Origin: Actinomycetota bacterium
GTDB taxonomy: Bacteria; Actinomycetota; Aquicultoria; Subteraquimicrobiales; Subteraquimicrobiaceae
NCBI GenBank assembly: GCA_040755895.1
Contig: JBFMAG010000046.1
Span: 1 to 37,353, forward strand
Reading direction: 5' to 3'
Length of the DNA: 37,353 nucleotides
The notes below the pieces were generated by a model. It did no database searches. It was not told the DNA's origin and was given only the letters and a program-made list of their open reading frames with translations. Both the position numbers and the translations under genes were made by a program. This document shows, in pieces, positions 1 to 7,662 of the stretch (within the stretch, counting starts at the first letter, position 1; each line of letters starts with the position of its first letter).

Positions 1-1
1 T

Positions 2-940
2 GTGGAGAGAGATCAAGATCTCCTTTTCGATGCCATTCAGTCCGGTGGGGAGATGACTCTTGGTCGTTCTAACTTCAAGATCCCTCCTAAGGAGATTTTC
101 TTCCCGAGATCGGAGAAAATACTGGAATATGTTCAAGATGAGGAAGTCAGGGTGAGAGAGGTTCTCCCTCCTGAAGAGAAGAAGATTCTCTTTGGGGTCC
201 GGCCTTGTGATGCCAAAGCCATTCTTCTCTTGGATAAGGTGTTTGATTCTCCTTACCGTGATCCATATTACTTGCGGAAGAGAGAAAATACCATCTTTAT
301 GGGGATAGGTTGTAATCTTCCGCAAAGTACCTGTTTCTGTACTTCCTTGGGAGGAAGTCCCTTCTCGGAGGATGGTCTTGACCTCCTATTCACGGACATA
401 GGAGATCGTTTTGTGGTCAAAGGGATAACCGGAGAAGGCCAGAGATTGCTCGAAAAATACGAGCAATTCTTCGAGCGGGCAAAGAAATCGGACCTGGATA
501 AGAAGCTCAATGTCGAGAAAGAGGCCATAAATAAGATTAAACCCAAAATCGCTTTAAAAGGAATAGAAAAGAGATTAGATGGAATGTTTGAGGATGCCTT
601 CTGGGATAGGATATATCAAAAATGTCTTGGCTGTGCTGTATGTACTTATCTTTGCCCCACCTGCCACTGCTTTGATATCACCGATGAAACTATGGATGAG
701 GGGGCCCAGCGCTTTTGCACTTGGGATTCCTGTCAATTCGCCTTGTTTACTTTACAAGCATCAGGCCATAATCCCAGAATGTCCGAGAAAGAAAGGGTGA
801 GACAGAGGATAATGCACAAGTTCAATTATTTCGTGAAGAATTATGGGGAAATTGCCTGTGTTGGTTGTGGGAGATGCATCAAGAATTGCCCGGTCAACTT
901 CGATATCCGACAAATACTCTTAGAACTGGTGAGAAAGTGA
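2..940 (+). CDS. Fe-S electron-transfer subunit, AsrA / sulfhydrogenase beta-like (5' partial)
   Basis: An electron-transfer protein with two [4Fe-4S] clusters, of the family that includes anaerobic sulfite reductase subunit A and the beta subunit of soluble sulfhydrogenases. The first cluster motif, CLGCAVCTYLCP (about residue 210), is followed by TCHCFDI. The second, CVGCGRCIKNCP, lies near the C terminus. The family hallmark GVRPCDAKAI is near residue 66. The 312 visible residues lack the first few dozen usual for the family, and the frame is open to the window edge, so the gene most likely starts upstream and the GTG at position 2 is not the true start. The next gene encodes the matching FAD/2Fe-2S subunit. 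Family membership is well supported. The partner enzyme is unknown, because no sulfite reductase or hydrogenase catalytic subunit is visible. Confidence 0.85.
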   Translation: MERDQDLLFDAIQSGGEMTLGRSNFKIPPKEIFFPRSEKILEYVQDEEVRVREVLPPEEKKILFGVRPCDAKAILLLDKVFDSPYRDPYYLRKRENTIFMGIGCNLPQSTCFCTSLGGSPFSEDGLDLLFTDIGDRFVVKGITGEGQRLLEKYEQFFERAKKSDLDKKLNVEKEAINKIKPKIALKGIEKRLDGMFEDAFWDRIYQKCLGCAVCTYLCPTCHCFDITDETMDEGAQRFCTWDSCQFALFTLQASGHNPRMSEKERVRQRIMHKFNYFVKNYGEIACVGCGRCIKNCPVNFDIRQILLELVRK

Positions 941-944
941 TGGA

Positions 945-1000
945 GTGAGGGAGTGAGAAAATAAAACTCGAATCACTTCCTCACTTGAATCACTTGAATC
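945..1000 (+). repeat. Hairpin and TGAATCACT repeat in a gene gap
   Basis: The 84-base gap between the two Asr-like genes holds an 11-base stem (945-955 with 974-984, one G-T pair) around an 18-base loop, then tandem copies of TTGAATCAC. A related string recurs at 16296-16333, after rnfB. No T-run follows the stem, so it reads better as a dispersed repeat than as a terminator. Confidence 0.5.
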
Positions 1001-1024
1001 ACGCAATTTGAGGAAGGGATCAAT

Positions 1025-1861
1025 GTGAACCCGTACCTTCCACATCTGGCAAAAATAAGTAAGATCATCGGGGAAACGGATGCCAACGATGTTAAGACTT
1101 TCGGGGTGGTCTTCGTGGATGAAGCCCTTCGACGAGACTTTACTTATAAACCCGGGCAGTTTGCGTTGCTCTCGGTTTTTGGAGTTGGAGAAGCTCCCAT
1201 CTCCATAACATCGTCACCCACGCAGAAGGATTACTTGGAATTTAGCATCAAGCGAATGGGCACGGTAACCACCGCCCTGCATAATGCCACCGAGGGAATG
1301 ATAATTGGGGTGAGGGGTCCTTATGGAAACTCCTTTCCCATCGAAGATATGGGGGGCAAAAACATCATTTTTATCGGTGGCGGAATCGGTCTCGCTCCCT
1401 TAAGATCCCTCATCAACTTCGTACTTTACGAAGAAAACAGGCGAAAATTCGAGGATATTATCATCATTTATGGAGCTCGAAGCCCCGGTGACCTGGTATT
1501 CAAATGGGAACTTGAAAAGTGGGGGAAAAGAAAGGATGTTGATTATTTCGTCACCGTCGATAAAGGCGATGGAAAGTGGCGTGGAAGGGTCGGTTTCGTC
1601 CCCGCCGTGTTAATGGAGGTTGCCCCACGTCCAAAAAACGCCGTGGCGGTGACATGTGGACCACCGATCATGATAAAATTCGTCGTCCAGAATCTTCAAG
1701 AGTTGGGATTTAAACCCGAGCAGATCGTGACCACCCTGGAGATGAGGATGAAGTGCGGGATTGGTAAATGTGGCAGGTGCAACATTGGAAGCAAATATGT
1801 TTGCAGAGATGGTCCCGTGTTTACCTACAAGGAACTTCAAGAGATGCCCAAGGAGTATTAG
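1025..1861 (+). CDS. FAD/NAD(P)-binding 2Fe-2S oxidoreductase subunit, AsrB / sulfhydrogenase gamma-like
   Basis: A flavoprotein of the ferredoxin-NADP reductase fold that exchanges electrons between NAD(P)H and an Fe-S partner. The N-terminal FAD barrel carries YKPGQFALLSVFGVGEAPIS, followed by GVRGPYGNSFP. The NAD domain shows IFIGGGIGLAPLRSL (about residue 115). The C-terminal Cys set (KCGIGKCGRC then YVCRDGP) is the [2Fe-2S] site typical of AsrB and hydrogenase gamma subunits. The length, 278 residues, is normal. The GTG start is preceded by GAGGAAGGG at good spacing. It follows the matching Fe-S subunit, so the two probably form the NAD(P)H module of a larger complex with the lipoyl and CCG proteins downstream. 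Confidence 0.88.
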   Translation: MNPYLPHLAKISKIIGETDANDVKTFGVVFVDEALRRDFTYKPGQFALLSVFGVGEAPISITSSPTQKDYLEFSIKRMGTVTTALHNATEGMIIGVRGPYGNSFPIEDMGGKNIIFIGGGIGLAPLRSLINFVLYEENRRKFEDIIIIYGARSPGDLVFKWELEKWGKRKDVDYFVTVDKGDGKWRGRVGFVPAVLMEVAPRPKNAVAVTCGPPIMIKFVVQNLQELGFKPEQIVTTLEMRMKCGIGKCGRCNIGSKYVCRDGPVFTYKELQEMPKEY

Positions 1862-1915
1862 AAACTTTGGAGGTCCAAAATTCAAAGAATCAAAACGAAT
1901 GAAATACGAGTAAAG

Positions 1916-2052
1916 ATAAATCCTAAATCCCAATATCTAAATCCTAAATAAGCACGAATGACCAAAATCCAAATGGCCAAAACAGTTTTGAAAATTTGGA
2001 CATTTGAGAATTTGGATTTGTTTAGAATTTGGGACTTAGGGCTTTGGATTTG
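1916..2052 (+). repeat. MITE-like long imperfect palindrome
   Basis: The gap before the lipoyl carrier gene holds an AT-rich imperfect inverted repeat of about 135 bases centred on CAAAACAGTTTTG near 1980. The left arm has repeated AAATCCTAAAT and CCAAAATCCAAATGG. The right arm carries the complements (GGACATTTG, GAATTTGGATTTG, TTTGGATTTG). RNA from it would fold into one long stem. It resembles non-autonomous hairpin elements common in intergenic DNA of uncultivated bacteria. It contains no gene. Confidence 0.6.
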
Positions 2053-2109
2053 AAAACTTACTTTCTTGAATCATGTCCAGGTTATATTAAAGCGCAAGGA
2101 GGTACGGAA

Positions 2110-2565
2110 ATGGTGGAGATTGAAGGTTATCAGGTGGAGGAAGGGCTTTACTACACGAAGGATCATGTCTGGGCCAAGGTTGAAGGCGAAAACGTAAGGG
2201 TAGGAGCCGACGATTATGCGGGTAAGACAGCGGGGGAATTTACCTACGTGGACTTGCCCTTTGAGGGGGACGAGGTGGAGCAGGGAGAAACCCTTGCAAA
2301 GGTGCAATCCAGCAAGTGGGTGGGGAAGTTAGCGGCTCCCGTGAGCGGTGAGATTGTCGAGGTGAATGAGGACCTCGACCGCGATGCCTCCCTTTTAAAT
2401 AAAGATCCCTATGGTAAGGGATGGATAGCTCTAATTAAGGCCACAAATCTGGAATCGGAATTAAGGAATTTGATCTCCGGAGATGCTGTGAAGGACTGGA
2501 TGATGGCTGAAGCAGAGAAGGCAGAGAAAGAGGGCTACCGGGAAAAGGCGGAACAAGCCGAGTAA
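2110..2565 (+). CDS. GcvH-like lipoyl carrier protein
   Basis: A lipoyl-domain protein of the glycine-cleavage H family, 151 residues. The hammerhead fold is complete: YTKDHVWAKVEGENVRVG, then GEFTYVDLPFEGDEVEQGE, VQSSKWVGKLAAPVSGEIVEVN and LLNKDPYGKGWIALIK. The lipoylated lysine is K69 in VQSSKW; canonical GcvH usually has VESVKA here, so the local motif is altered. A charged Glu/Lys/Ala tail of about 20 residues follows the domain. ATG 2110 is chosen because AAGGAGG stands just upstream; a longer reading from 2029 runs through the repeat. No glycine-cleavage P or T genes are near. Neighbours are FAD and HdrD-like subunits and lipoate assembly genes, so the protein likely works as a redox arm, comparable in principle to LbpA of sHdr systems. 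Confidence 0.88.
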   Translation: MVEIEGYQVEEGLYYTKDHVWAKVEGENVRVGADDYAGKTAGEFTYVDLPFEGDEVEQGETLAKVQSSKWVGKLAAPVSGEIVEVNEDLDRDASLLNKDPYGKGWIALIKATNLESELRNLISGDAVKDWMMAEAEKAEKEGYREKAEQAE

Positions 2566-2580
2566 ATTGAGGAGGTATCA

Positions 2581-4053
2581 GTGTCACTTTATGAGGCTCT
2601 CTGTCAAATTGTAGGGGAAGATAGCATCTCCAGGGACGAGCTCGATCTCCTTTGTTATTCTCATGATTTGGCACCTCTACCCCAGGAGCTTCTCAAAAGC
2701 TTTGGCATGCTGAATCCGGAAGTCGTAGTCAGACCCCGAAGCACCGAGGAAGTCTCCAGGGTCGTTGAGTACGCAAATAGGGAAAATCTTCCCATTACCC
2801 CCTGGGGGGCAGCGACTTGGTCGCTCGGTGGAGTCCTGCCCATCGAAGGGGGAATAGTCCTCGATCTCTCGGGTCTCAATGAAATTTACGAGTTTAGCCC
2901 CGGGAATGAATATGTACGAGTGGGCGCGGGACTCGTCTGGAAGAGATTGATGGATTTCTTGGGGACCAGAGGGTTTGAGGTGGGCGTGCATCCCACGAGT
3001 GCCCCCTCGGCTACGGTAGGCGGCTTCATCGCCACCGGGGGAGGTTCCGGGGTTGGTGTAACCCAATATGGCTCATTGGGGGACCAGTTGCTCTCCCTCA
3101 AAGTCGTTCTGGCTGACGGCCGGATCATCGATACCGATCCCTGGGATTCGTGGTTCTTCGTGGGAAGCGAAGGCACTCTCGGTATAATCTGCGAAGTCGT
3201 ACTGAAGATATATCCAAAGGGTGAAATGAAGCACTTGATGTATGGATTCGATGCCCTGGATCATGGTGTGGGCTTCCTGCAGTTTTTAAACGGGATAAGA
3301 CCCCATTTCTATTCCTTTTTGGATGAAGAATTCATAAGGTTTTTGAATCAAAAGGAGAAAGATCTGCCGGGAAAAGAGTTAACGGTGGCGGTAACCCTCT
3401 CCGGAACTCCGGAGGAAATAGCGGTATATGAAAAAAAGATCGATGAAGCCTGCCAGGGTGAAAAATATCTTGAGCCTCTTGCGGTCGAAGAATGGGAGGA
3501 GAGGTTCAAAATCGTCTTGAGCCTCAAAAGCTTGGGACCAACCTTCTTCTCCCAGGAGATACGAATCCCCATAAGATTCCTGGGAAAGGTTCTGGTTGAA
3601 TTGAAGGAGCTCCTGAAGAACGAGAGGTATCTCATTGAGGGAGTTGGAGGCGATTTTGGCTCCATACACATCCTTCCCTTAATAATGACGGATGAGAGGA
3701 AGAAGAGTGAGTTTTTCAGGACATTCTCCCTCGCCTCTAGCATCGCCGAAATCGGATACAAATATCATGGTTCTATTTACGGGATTGGACTCTACAATAC
3801 TTCTCATTTGCCCAGGATACATGGGCATTCTCTGAATGTTATGCGAGACATAAAGCACGCCTTTGATCCCAAGCGAATCCTCAACCCCTCCAAGACCACC
3901 CAAATGAGGATCCCGGCCTTTCTCTTTAACGCCGTTCCCAGGATGATGGGCTCAGCTCCAGGGCTCGTCTCAACCTTTCTTAAGGCGGTCAATCTCCTTC
4001 CCGGGAGATTGATCCGTGCGGGCTTAAGACTCATGGGAGGGAAATTGAGATGA
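2581..4053 (+). CDS. GlcD-like FAD-linked oxidoreductase
   Basis: A 490-residue flavoprotein with an N-terminal FAD_binding_4 domain (about residues 40-215) and a C-terminal FAD-oxidase_C domain (about 220-440), as in glycolate oxidase GlcD, D-lactate dehydrogenases and similar 2-hydroxyacid oxidoreductases. Visible FAD motifs are TPWGAATWSLGG, HPTSAPSATVGGFIATGGGS and FFVGSEGTLGI. The C terminus holds HAFDPKRILNPSKTTQ, typical of the family. GTG 2581 follows AGGAGGT, 15 bases after the lipoyl carrier stop, and the gene overlaps the next by four bases (ATGA), so translation is coupled. In known GlcDF or HdrD pairs such a subunit feeds electrons to the CCG protein. The substrate cannot be read from sequence. 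Confidence 0.85.
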   Translation: MSLYEALCQIVGEDSISRDELDLLCYSHDLAPLPQELLKSFGMLNPEVVVRPRSTEEVSRVVEYANRENLPITPWGAATWSLGGVLPIEGGIVLDLSGLNEIYEFSPGNEYVRVGAGLVWKRLMDFLGTRGFEVGVHPTSAPSATVGGFIATGGGSGVGVTQYGSLGDQLLSLKVVLADGRIIDTDPWDSWFFVGSEGTLGIICEVVLKIYPKGEMKHLMYGFDALDHGVGFLQFLNGIRPHFYSFLDEEFIRFLNQKEKDLPGKELTVAVTLSGTPEEIAVYEKKIDEACQGEKYLEPLAVEEWEERFKIVLSLKSLGPTFFSQEIRIPIRFLGKVLVELKELLKNERYLIEGVGGDFGSIHILPLIMTDERKKSEFFRTFSLASSIAEIGYKYHGSIYGIGLYNTSHLPRIHGHSLNVMRDIKHAFDPKRILNPSKTTQMRIPAFLFNAVPRMMGSAPGLVSTFLKAVNLLPGRLIRAGLRLMGGKLR

Positions 4054-5156
4054 GAGAGCATTTGGTCGAGGATGCCTACACCTGTGCCAGTTGTGGGTTC
4101 TGCCGCTTTGGCTGCCCCGTGTACAGGGAGATCGGCTTCGAAGGCGCCTCCGCTCGTGGCAGAATGTATCTCTTGAAGAGGGTTTTTGAGGGAAAATTGG
4201 GCTATACCGAAAGAGTAGTGGATTCATTTTATATGTGTGCTCAGTGCCAGAATTGTAAGCAACTTTGCCCAACGGGAATAGACTTTGGAGAAGACGTTGC
4301 CATTCTTAAGGAGATGTTCGTCCGGGAGGGCAAGCTACCTTCCTACCTCTTTCCATTGAGGGATAACGTAATTGAAAAGGGTAACCCCTTTGGGAAGGAT
4401 GCAGAGGAAAGGGGGGAGTGGTTGCCGGGTAAATATCAGACCCCTGAACCCAGCGAATATCTTTATTTCGCGGGTTGCTCCGCTTCTTATGCATCCACGA
4501 GGATCGCCAAGTCCATCGTTAAAATTTTGGACCAAATCGAATTCGATTTCACCGTTCTGGGCAAGGAGGAGTCCTGTTGTGGCAGCCCGCTGGAGCGGAT
4601 GGGGGAGATCACAAAGGCTGGGGAGCTGATGGAGAAGAATATGGAGAAGTTCAAGGAATTGGGGGTCGAAACGGTTATCGTCTCCTGTGCCGGGTGTTTA
4701 AAGACCTTCACACACTCCTATCCCAAGGACTTCAAAGTACTCCACGTCACCCAATTATTCGATCAGTTGATGAGGGAAGGACGACTTGAGTTCCAAAAGG
4801 AGCTCGATAAAAAGGTCGTTTACTTCGATGGATGCGATATCGGTAGACATTGTGGCATCTACGAAGAGCCAAGGAATATCCTCCGCTCCATCCCCGGCGT
4901 TAAGCTCATTGAATACGAATATTCCCGCGAGGATGCGCTTTGCTGTGGTGGACCTTTAGCCTCGAGCCAACCGGACCTGGCGCATAAGATCGCCTCCAGT
5001 CGGGTAAGAGAAGCTAAGGAACTTGGAGCGGAGATCATCGCCACCGCTTGCCCGACGTGCATGGTTAATCTCAAGGAGGGAGCAAAACTGATCCAGATTG
5101 AGATGGAGATCCAGGATATCCCCATGCTTCTTCCCAAATTTTTAAAGAAGGGATAG
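4050..5156 (+). CDS. HdrD/GlcF-like Fe-S protein with two CCG domains
   Basis: A 368-residue Fe-S protein. Two [4Fe-4S] motifs stand at the N terminus: CASCGFCRFGCP (about residue 12) and CAQCQNCKQLCP (about 62). Two full cysteine-rich CCG domains follow: FAGC, ESCCGSPL and SCAGCLKTF, then FDGC, ALCCGGPL and ACPTCMVNL. In HdrB and HdrD, CCG domains bind non-cubane clusters that cleave or form disulfides. GlcF and LutA share this layout. It overlaps the GlcD-like gene by four bases and lies two genes from the lipoyl carrier, so a role in oxidising or reducing the lipoyl dithiol is the simplest reading. That role is inference. No membrane anchor is seen, so it is probably cytoplasmic. Confidence 0.87.
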   Translation: MREHLVEDAYTCASCGFCRFGCPVYREIGFEGASARGRMYLLKRVFEGKLGYTERVVDSFYMCAQCQNCKQLCPTGIDFGEDVAILKEMFVREGKLPSYLFPLRDNVIEKGNPFGKDAEERGEWLPGKYQTPEPSEYLYFAGCSASYASTRIAKSIVKILDQIEFDFTVLGKEESCCGSPLERMGEITKAGELMEKNMEKFKELGVETVIVSCAGCLKTFTHSYPKDFKVLHVTQLFDQLMREGRLEFQKELDKKVVYFDGCDIGRHCGIYEEPRNILRSIPGVKLIEYEYSREDALCCGGPLASSQPDLAHKIASSRVREAKELGAEIIATACPTCMVNLKEGAKLIQIEMEIQDIPMLLPKFLKKG

Positions 5157-5158
5157 AT

Positions 5159-5950
5159 ATGAGCCAAAAGATGGTGGAGTTCGTGGAGACCGACATCATC
5201 AAAATAAATGGGGAAGCGAGTCTCAAGGACATCTATCGGGAAATCGATGGCTATGAACTCTTCGTGGAACCATTGAGCGCCGAGCAGCCGATAGGTGATT
5301 TCATCTTGGAGGGCGGGTTGGGCTTCAATTCCTTTAAGGAGGGGAGCTTTGGCTCGAAACTCTTCGGTATCAAGGTTTCATCCCCGGCCAAAAGTTTTGA
5401 ATATGGGACGGATTATATGACCCTTTATAATGTGGGCTTTCCCCTTCACAGGATCATGGAGGGGTCTCCTCATCCCGTCTACGACCGGGAATTCGGCAAA
5501 ATCATTCAAGTTACCGTGCCCATTCGCTTGAGAGAAGAGATTGAAGCCCGTTACATCGCCAAGGATGTTGAAGAAATCTTCCCTCCAAAGACGGCGACAA
5601 ATCTCCTTTTTCTCAATGATTTTGGTGCGAGGTTGATCGGGCTCGACAGCCCCGGTTGGGTAGCCACTTATCCCAAAGATTTTCCGGGTGAGGGGAAGTT
5701 GAAGAACGAAATTTGGGAGAAGAGATTTCTCTTGGATCGATTACCGAAGAACCATGGGCTTTTGAATGCATTCAGCCTTCGCAGCGGTTTGGGGGCGATC
5801 TTCAGATCCTTTAAGGGCGTGGAGGGTCTCTTTCTCGCTTTGGTTACCAAGAAGGGTGTGTTGATAAAGATGTCGGGAGAGGAGGCAAGGCTCAAAGATA
5901 TTGAGGGCAAGATCTCCAAAGTTTCGATGCGAACGCTCATCTGGCTATAA
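5159..5950 (+). CDS. Shortened FAD-binding protein (GlcE-like)
   Basis: A 263-residue protein, two bases after the CCG gene. Residues 44-75 (QPIGDFILEGGLGFNSFKEG and onward) resemble the core FAD-binding segment of the FAD_binding_4 family, where GD..AGGGLGxNSxxxG is common. The GlcD-type C-terminal domain is absent, as in GlcE. The rest is not clearly recognised. Position and spacing make it a likely third soluble subunit beside the GlcD-like and CCG proteins. Whether it still binds FAD cannot be told: the usual Pro-Gly-Ala phosphate-binding loop is not evident, and it may be a structural pseudo-FAD subunit. Confidence 0.6.
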   Translation: MSQKMVEFVETDIIKINGEASLKDIYREIDGYELFVEPLSAEQPIGDFILEGGLGFNSFKEGSFGSKLFGIKVSSPAKSFEYGTDYMTLYNVGFPLHRIMEGSPHPVYDREFGKIIQVTVPIRLREEIEARYIAKDVEEIFPPKTATNLLFLNDFGARLIGLDSPGWVATYPKDFPGEGKLKNEIWEKRFLLDRLPKNHGLLNAFSLRSGLGAIFRSFKGVEGLFLALVTKKGVLIKMSGEEARLKDIEGKISKVSMRTLIWL

Positions 5951-6024
5951 TTCTTTGTTTTACGAATGTGTACGAGCAGCCCCTTTCAAGTGTTACCTGT
6001 AAAAAATTAACGGGAGGGTTTAAC

Positions 6025-7662
6025 CTGAACAAATGGCGAGTGCTGGACACAGGAATACGTACAGCGGCTGAAAATATGGCACTGGATGCGGCGATACTGG
6101 AGGCTAAAGCCAAGGACCTCATCCCCAACACCTTGCGCTTTTTGCGGTTTTCCCCTCCTGCCGTTTTGGTTGGCTATCATCAGAGCATAGAGCAGGAGGT
6201 TAGAGTCGATTTCTGTCGCCAAAATGGCATCGACATAAATAGACGAATAACTGGTGGGGGAGCGATATTCTTCGATCCTTCTCAGCTGGGGTGGGAGCTC
6301 ATCGGATCCAAAGAGAGTCTAAATTTCTCGGTTGCCTCGGAGACATTTTTTAGGAAGGTATGTTCAGCCGTTACTTGTGCCTTAAGAAAATTGGGTCTTG
6401 AAGCCTCTTTCCGCCCCAAAAATGACATAGAAATCGAGGGAAGGAAGATTTCCGGTACCGGAGGAACGGAAGAAAGCGGCGCCTTTCTCTTTCAGGGGAC
6501 TTTACTCATGGATTTCGATGTGGAGATGATGTTAAAAGCCCTCAAAATACCGATGGAAAAGCTCAAGGACAAGGAGATAGAATCCGTGAAAGACAGGGTC
6601 ACCTGGTTAAAGCGTGAGTTGGGTTACCTGCCCAGCTTGGGAGAGGTCAAAGGGGCCATAAGGGAGGGTTTTGAGGAGGTATTCCAAGTTGAATTCTTCG
6701 AGGGAAATTTAACCGCGGAAGAAAGGGATTTATTCGAGTGGAAGGTGGATGAATTCCATTCGGACGAGTGGATTCACAAGGTGAGGTATCCCACTCACGA
6801 GAGGCAAATCCTCAAATCAACCTATAGGGCGAAGGGTGGATTGATTAGGGTCACATTGGTGGTAAACACGAGATTCAAAAGGATACAAAGCACCTTGATC
6901 ACCGGGGATTTCTTTGCCTTTCCCAGGAGAACTATCTTTGACCTCGAGGCGGTCTTGAAGGACATCGAGGCCAGTGAGGAGTGTGTGAGAGAAAAGGTTC
7001 TTCATTTCTTCAAGAGTTGGGGTTATAAGGTCCTCGACGTTTCACCGGAGGATTTGATTGAGGTGATTATCGAAGCGTTGAAAAAGATCGATTATCCGCA
7101 ATATGGCATATCCCTCTCAGAGGGGAATGAAATCTTCACGGTGAACGGTACCCTTGAGGAGATACTGAAAAAGGACATTCCCATCCTACTACTTCCCTAT
7201 TGTGCCAAACTTAAGGGGTGCAAGTTTAGATACGAAAAGGATTGCATCGAGTGTGGAAAATGTAGTGTTGGCGAGGCTTACAGGATCGCTAGAGGGAGAG
7301 AGATTGTGCCCATTACCATTGTAAACTTTGAAGATTTGATGGGTACCCTTGAGATGTGTAAAACTCAAGGCATTGAGGCCTTCGTGGGCAGCTGTTGTGA
7401 GGCATTTTATGCCAAACATCGAGAGGACTTTGAGAGGGTGGGACTGCCCGGAATATTGATCGACATCGATAATAATACCTGTTATGACCTGGGTAAAGAG
7501 CAGCAAGCTTATGCCGGGACATTTGAGAATCAAACGCAGTTGAAGTTGGACTTACTCAGAAAGATCCTTTCAAATCTCCAAAGCAAGGATGTGATGGCAT
7601 GTCCACCATGCCTACCGGCAGGCCCGCCTGCCGGACGGATAGGCAAGTCAATGGAGAGTTGA
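6025..7662 (+). CDS. Lipoate-protein ligase LplA-LplB fused to a DUF116 domain
   Basis: Three fused parts. Residues 1-240 are a lipoate-protein ligase catalytic domain: WRVLDTGIRTAAENMALDAA, NRRITGGGAIFFD, then NDIEIEGRKISGTG with the adenylate-binding lysine in GRKISG. Residues about 240-375 resemble the LplB accessory domain. The C-terminal part is DUF116-like, with Cys motifs YCAKLKGC, DCIECGKCSVGEA and SCCEAF and a final TCYDLG. It would activate octanoate or lipoate and load it on the carrier at 2110. No ATG fits. CTG 6025 is chosen because GGGAGGG lies seven bases upstream and the protein then starts just before the family's WRxxDTG; an in-frame GTG at 5968 has no ribosome site. The last 18 or so residues are encoded by a palindromic repeat. 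Confidence 0.82.
   Translation: MNKWRVLDTGIRTAAENMALDAAILEAKAKDLIPNTLRFLRFSPPAVLVGYHQSIEQEVRVDFCRQNGIDINRRITGGGAIFFDPSQLGWELIGSKESLNFSVASETFFRKVCSAVTCALRKLGLEASFRPKNDIEIEGRKISGTGGTEESGAFLFQGTLLMDFDVEMMLKALKIPMEKLKDKEIESVKDRVTWLKRELGYLPSLGEVKGAIREGFEEVFQVEFFEGNLTAEERDLFEWKVDEFHSDEWIHKVRYPTHERQILKSTYRAKGGLIRVTLVVNTRFKRIQSTLITGDFFAFPRRTIFDLEAVLKDIEASEECVREKVLHFFKSWGYKVLDVSPEDLIEVIIEALKKIDYPQYGISLSEGNEIFTVNGTLEEILKKDIPILLLPYCAKLKGCKFRYEKDCIECGKCSVGEAYRIARGREIVPITIVNFEDLMGTLEMCKTQGIEAFVGSCCEAFYAKHREDFERVGLPGILIDIDNNTCYDLGKEQQAYAGTFENQTQLKLDLLRKILSNLQSKDVMACPPCLPAGPPAGRIGKSMES
7609..7645 (+). repeat. Palindromic GC-rich repeat at a gene junction
   Basis: A 37-base element bounded by TGCCTA and TAGGCA with an internal 9-base perfect inverted repeat, CCGGCAGGC (7615-7623) and GCCTGCCGG (7626-7634). 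It forms the end of the ligase gene and lies just before, or within, the start of the next gene. Related copies lie at 8033, 16269 and 27875. Confidence 0.7.

Noticed and set aside
939-1024. CRISPR array from the TGAATCACT repeats
   Set aside because: Units are only about 9 bases, adjacent without spacers, and no cas gene is present.
1-1861. Complete dissimilatory or assimilatory sulfite reductase (AsrABC) or a soluble hydrogenase operon
   Set aside because: Only the A/B or beta/gamma type electron-transfer subunits are present. No AsrC sirohaem subunit and no NiFe hydrogenase large or small subunit follows.
2029-2109. Longer N terminus of the lipoyl carrier
   Set aside because: It is encoded by the right arm of the long palindrome, while ATG 2110 has a strong ribosome site.
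2110-2565. Carrier as part of a glycine cleavage operon
   Set aside because: No gcvT, gcvP or lpd gene is in the window, and the neighbours are redox subunits. A distant gcv operon cannot be excluded.
2110-5156. Classical sHdr sulfur-oxidation cluster
   Set aside because: HdrA, HdrB1, HdrC1, rhodanese and TusA genes are absent. The CCG protein is of HdrD/GlcF form.
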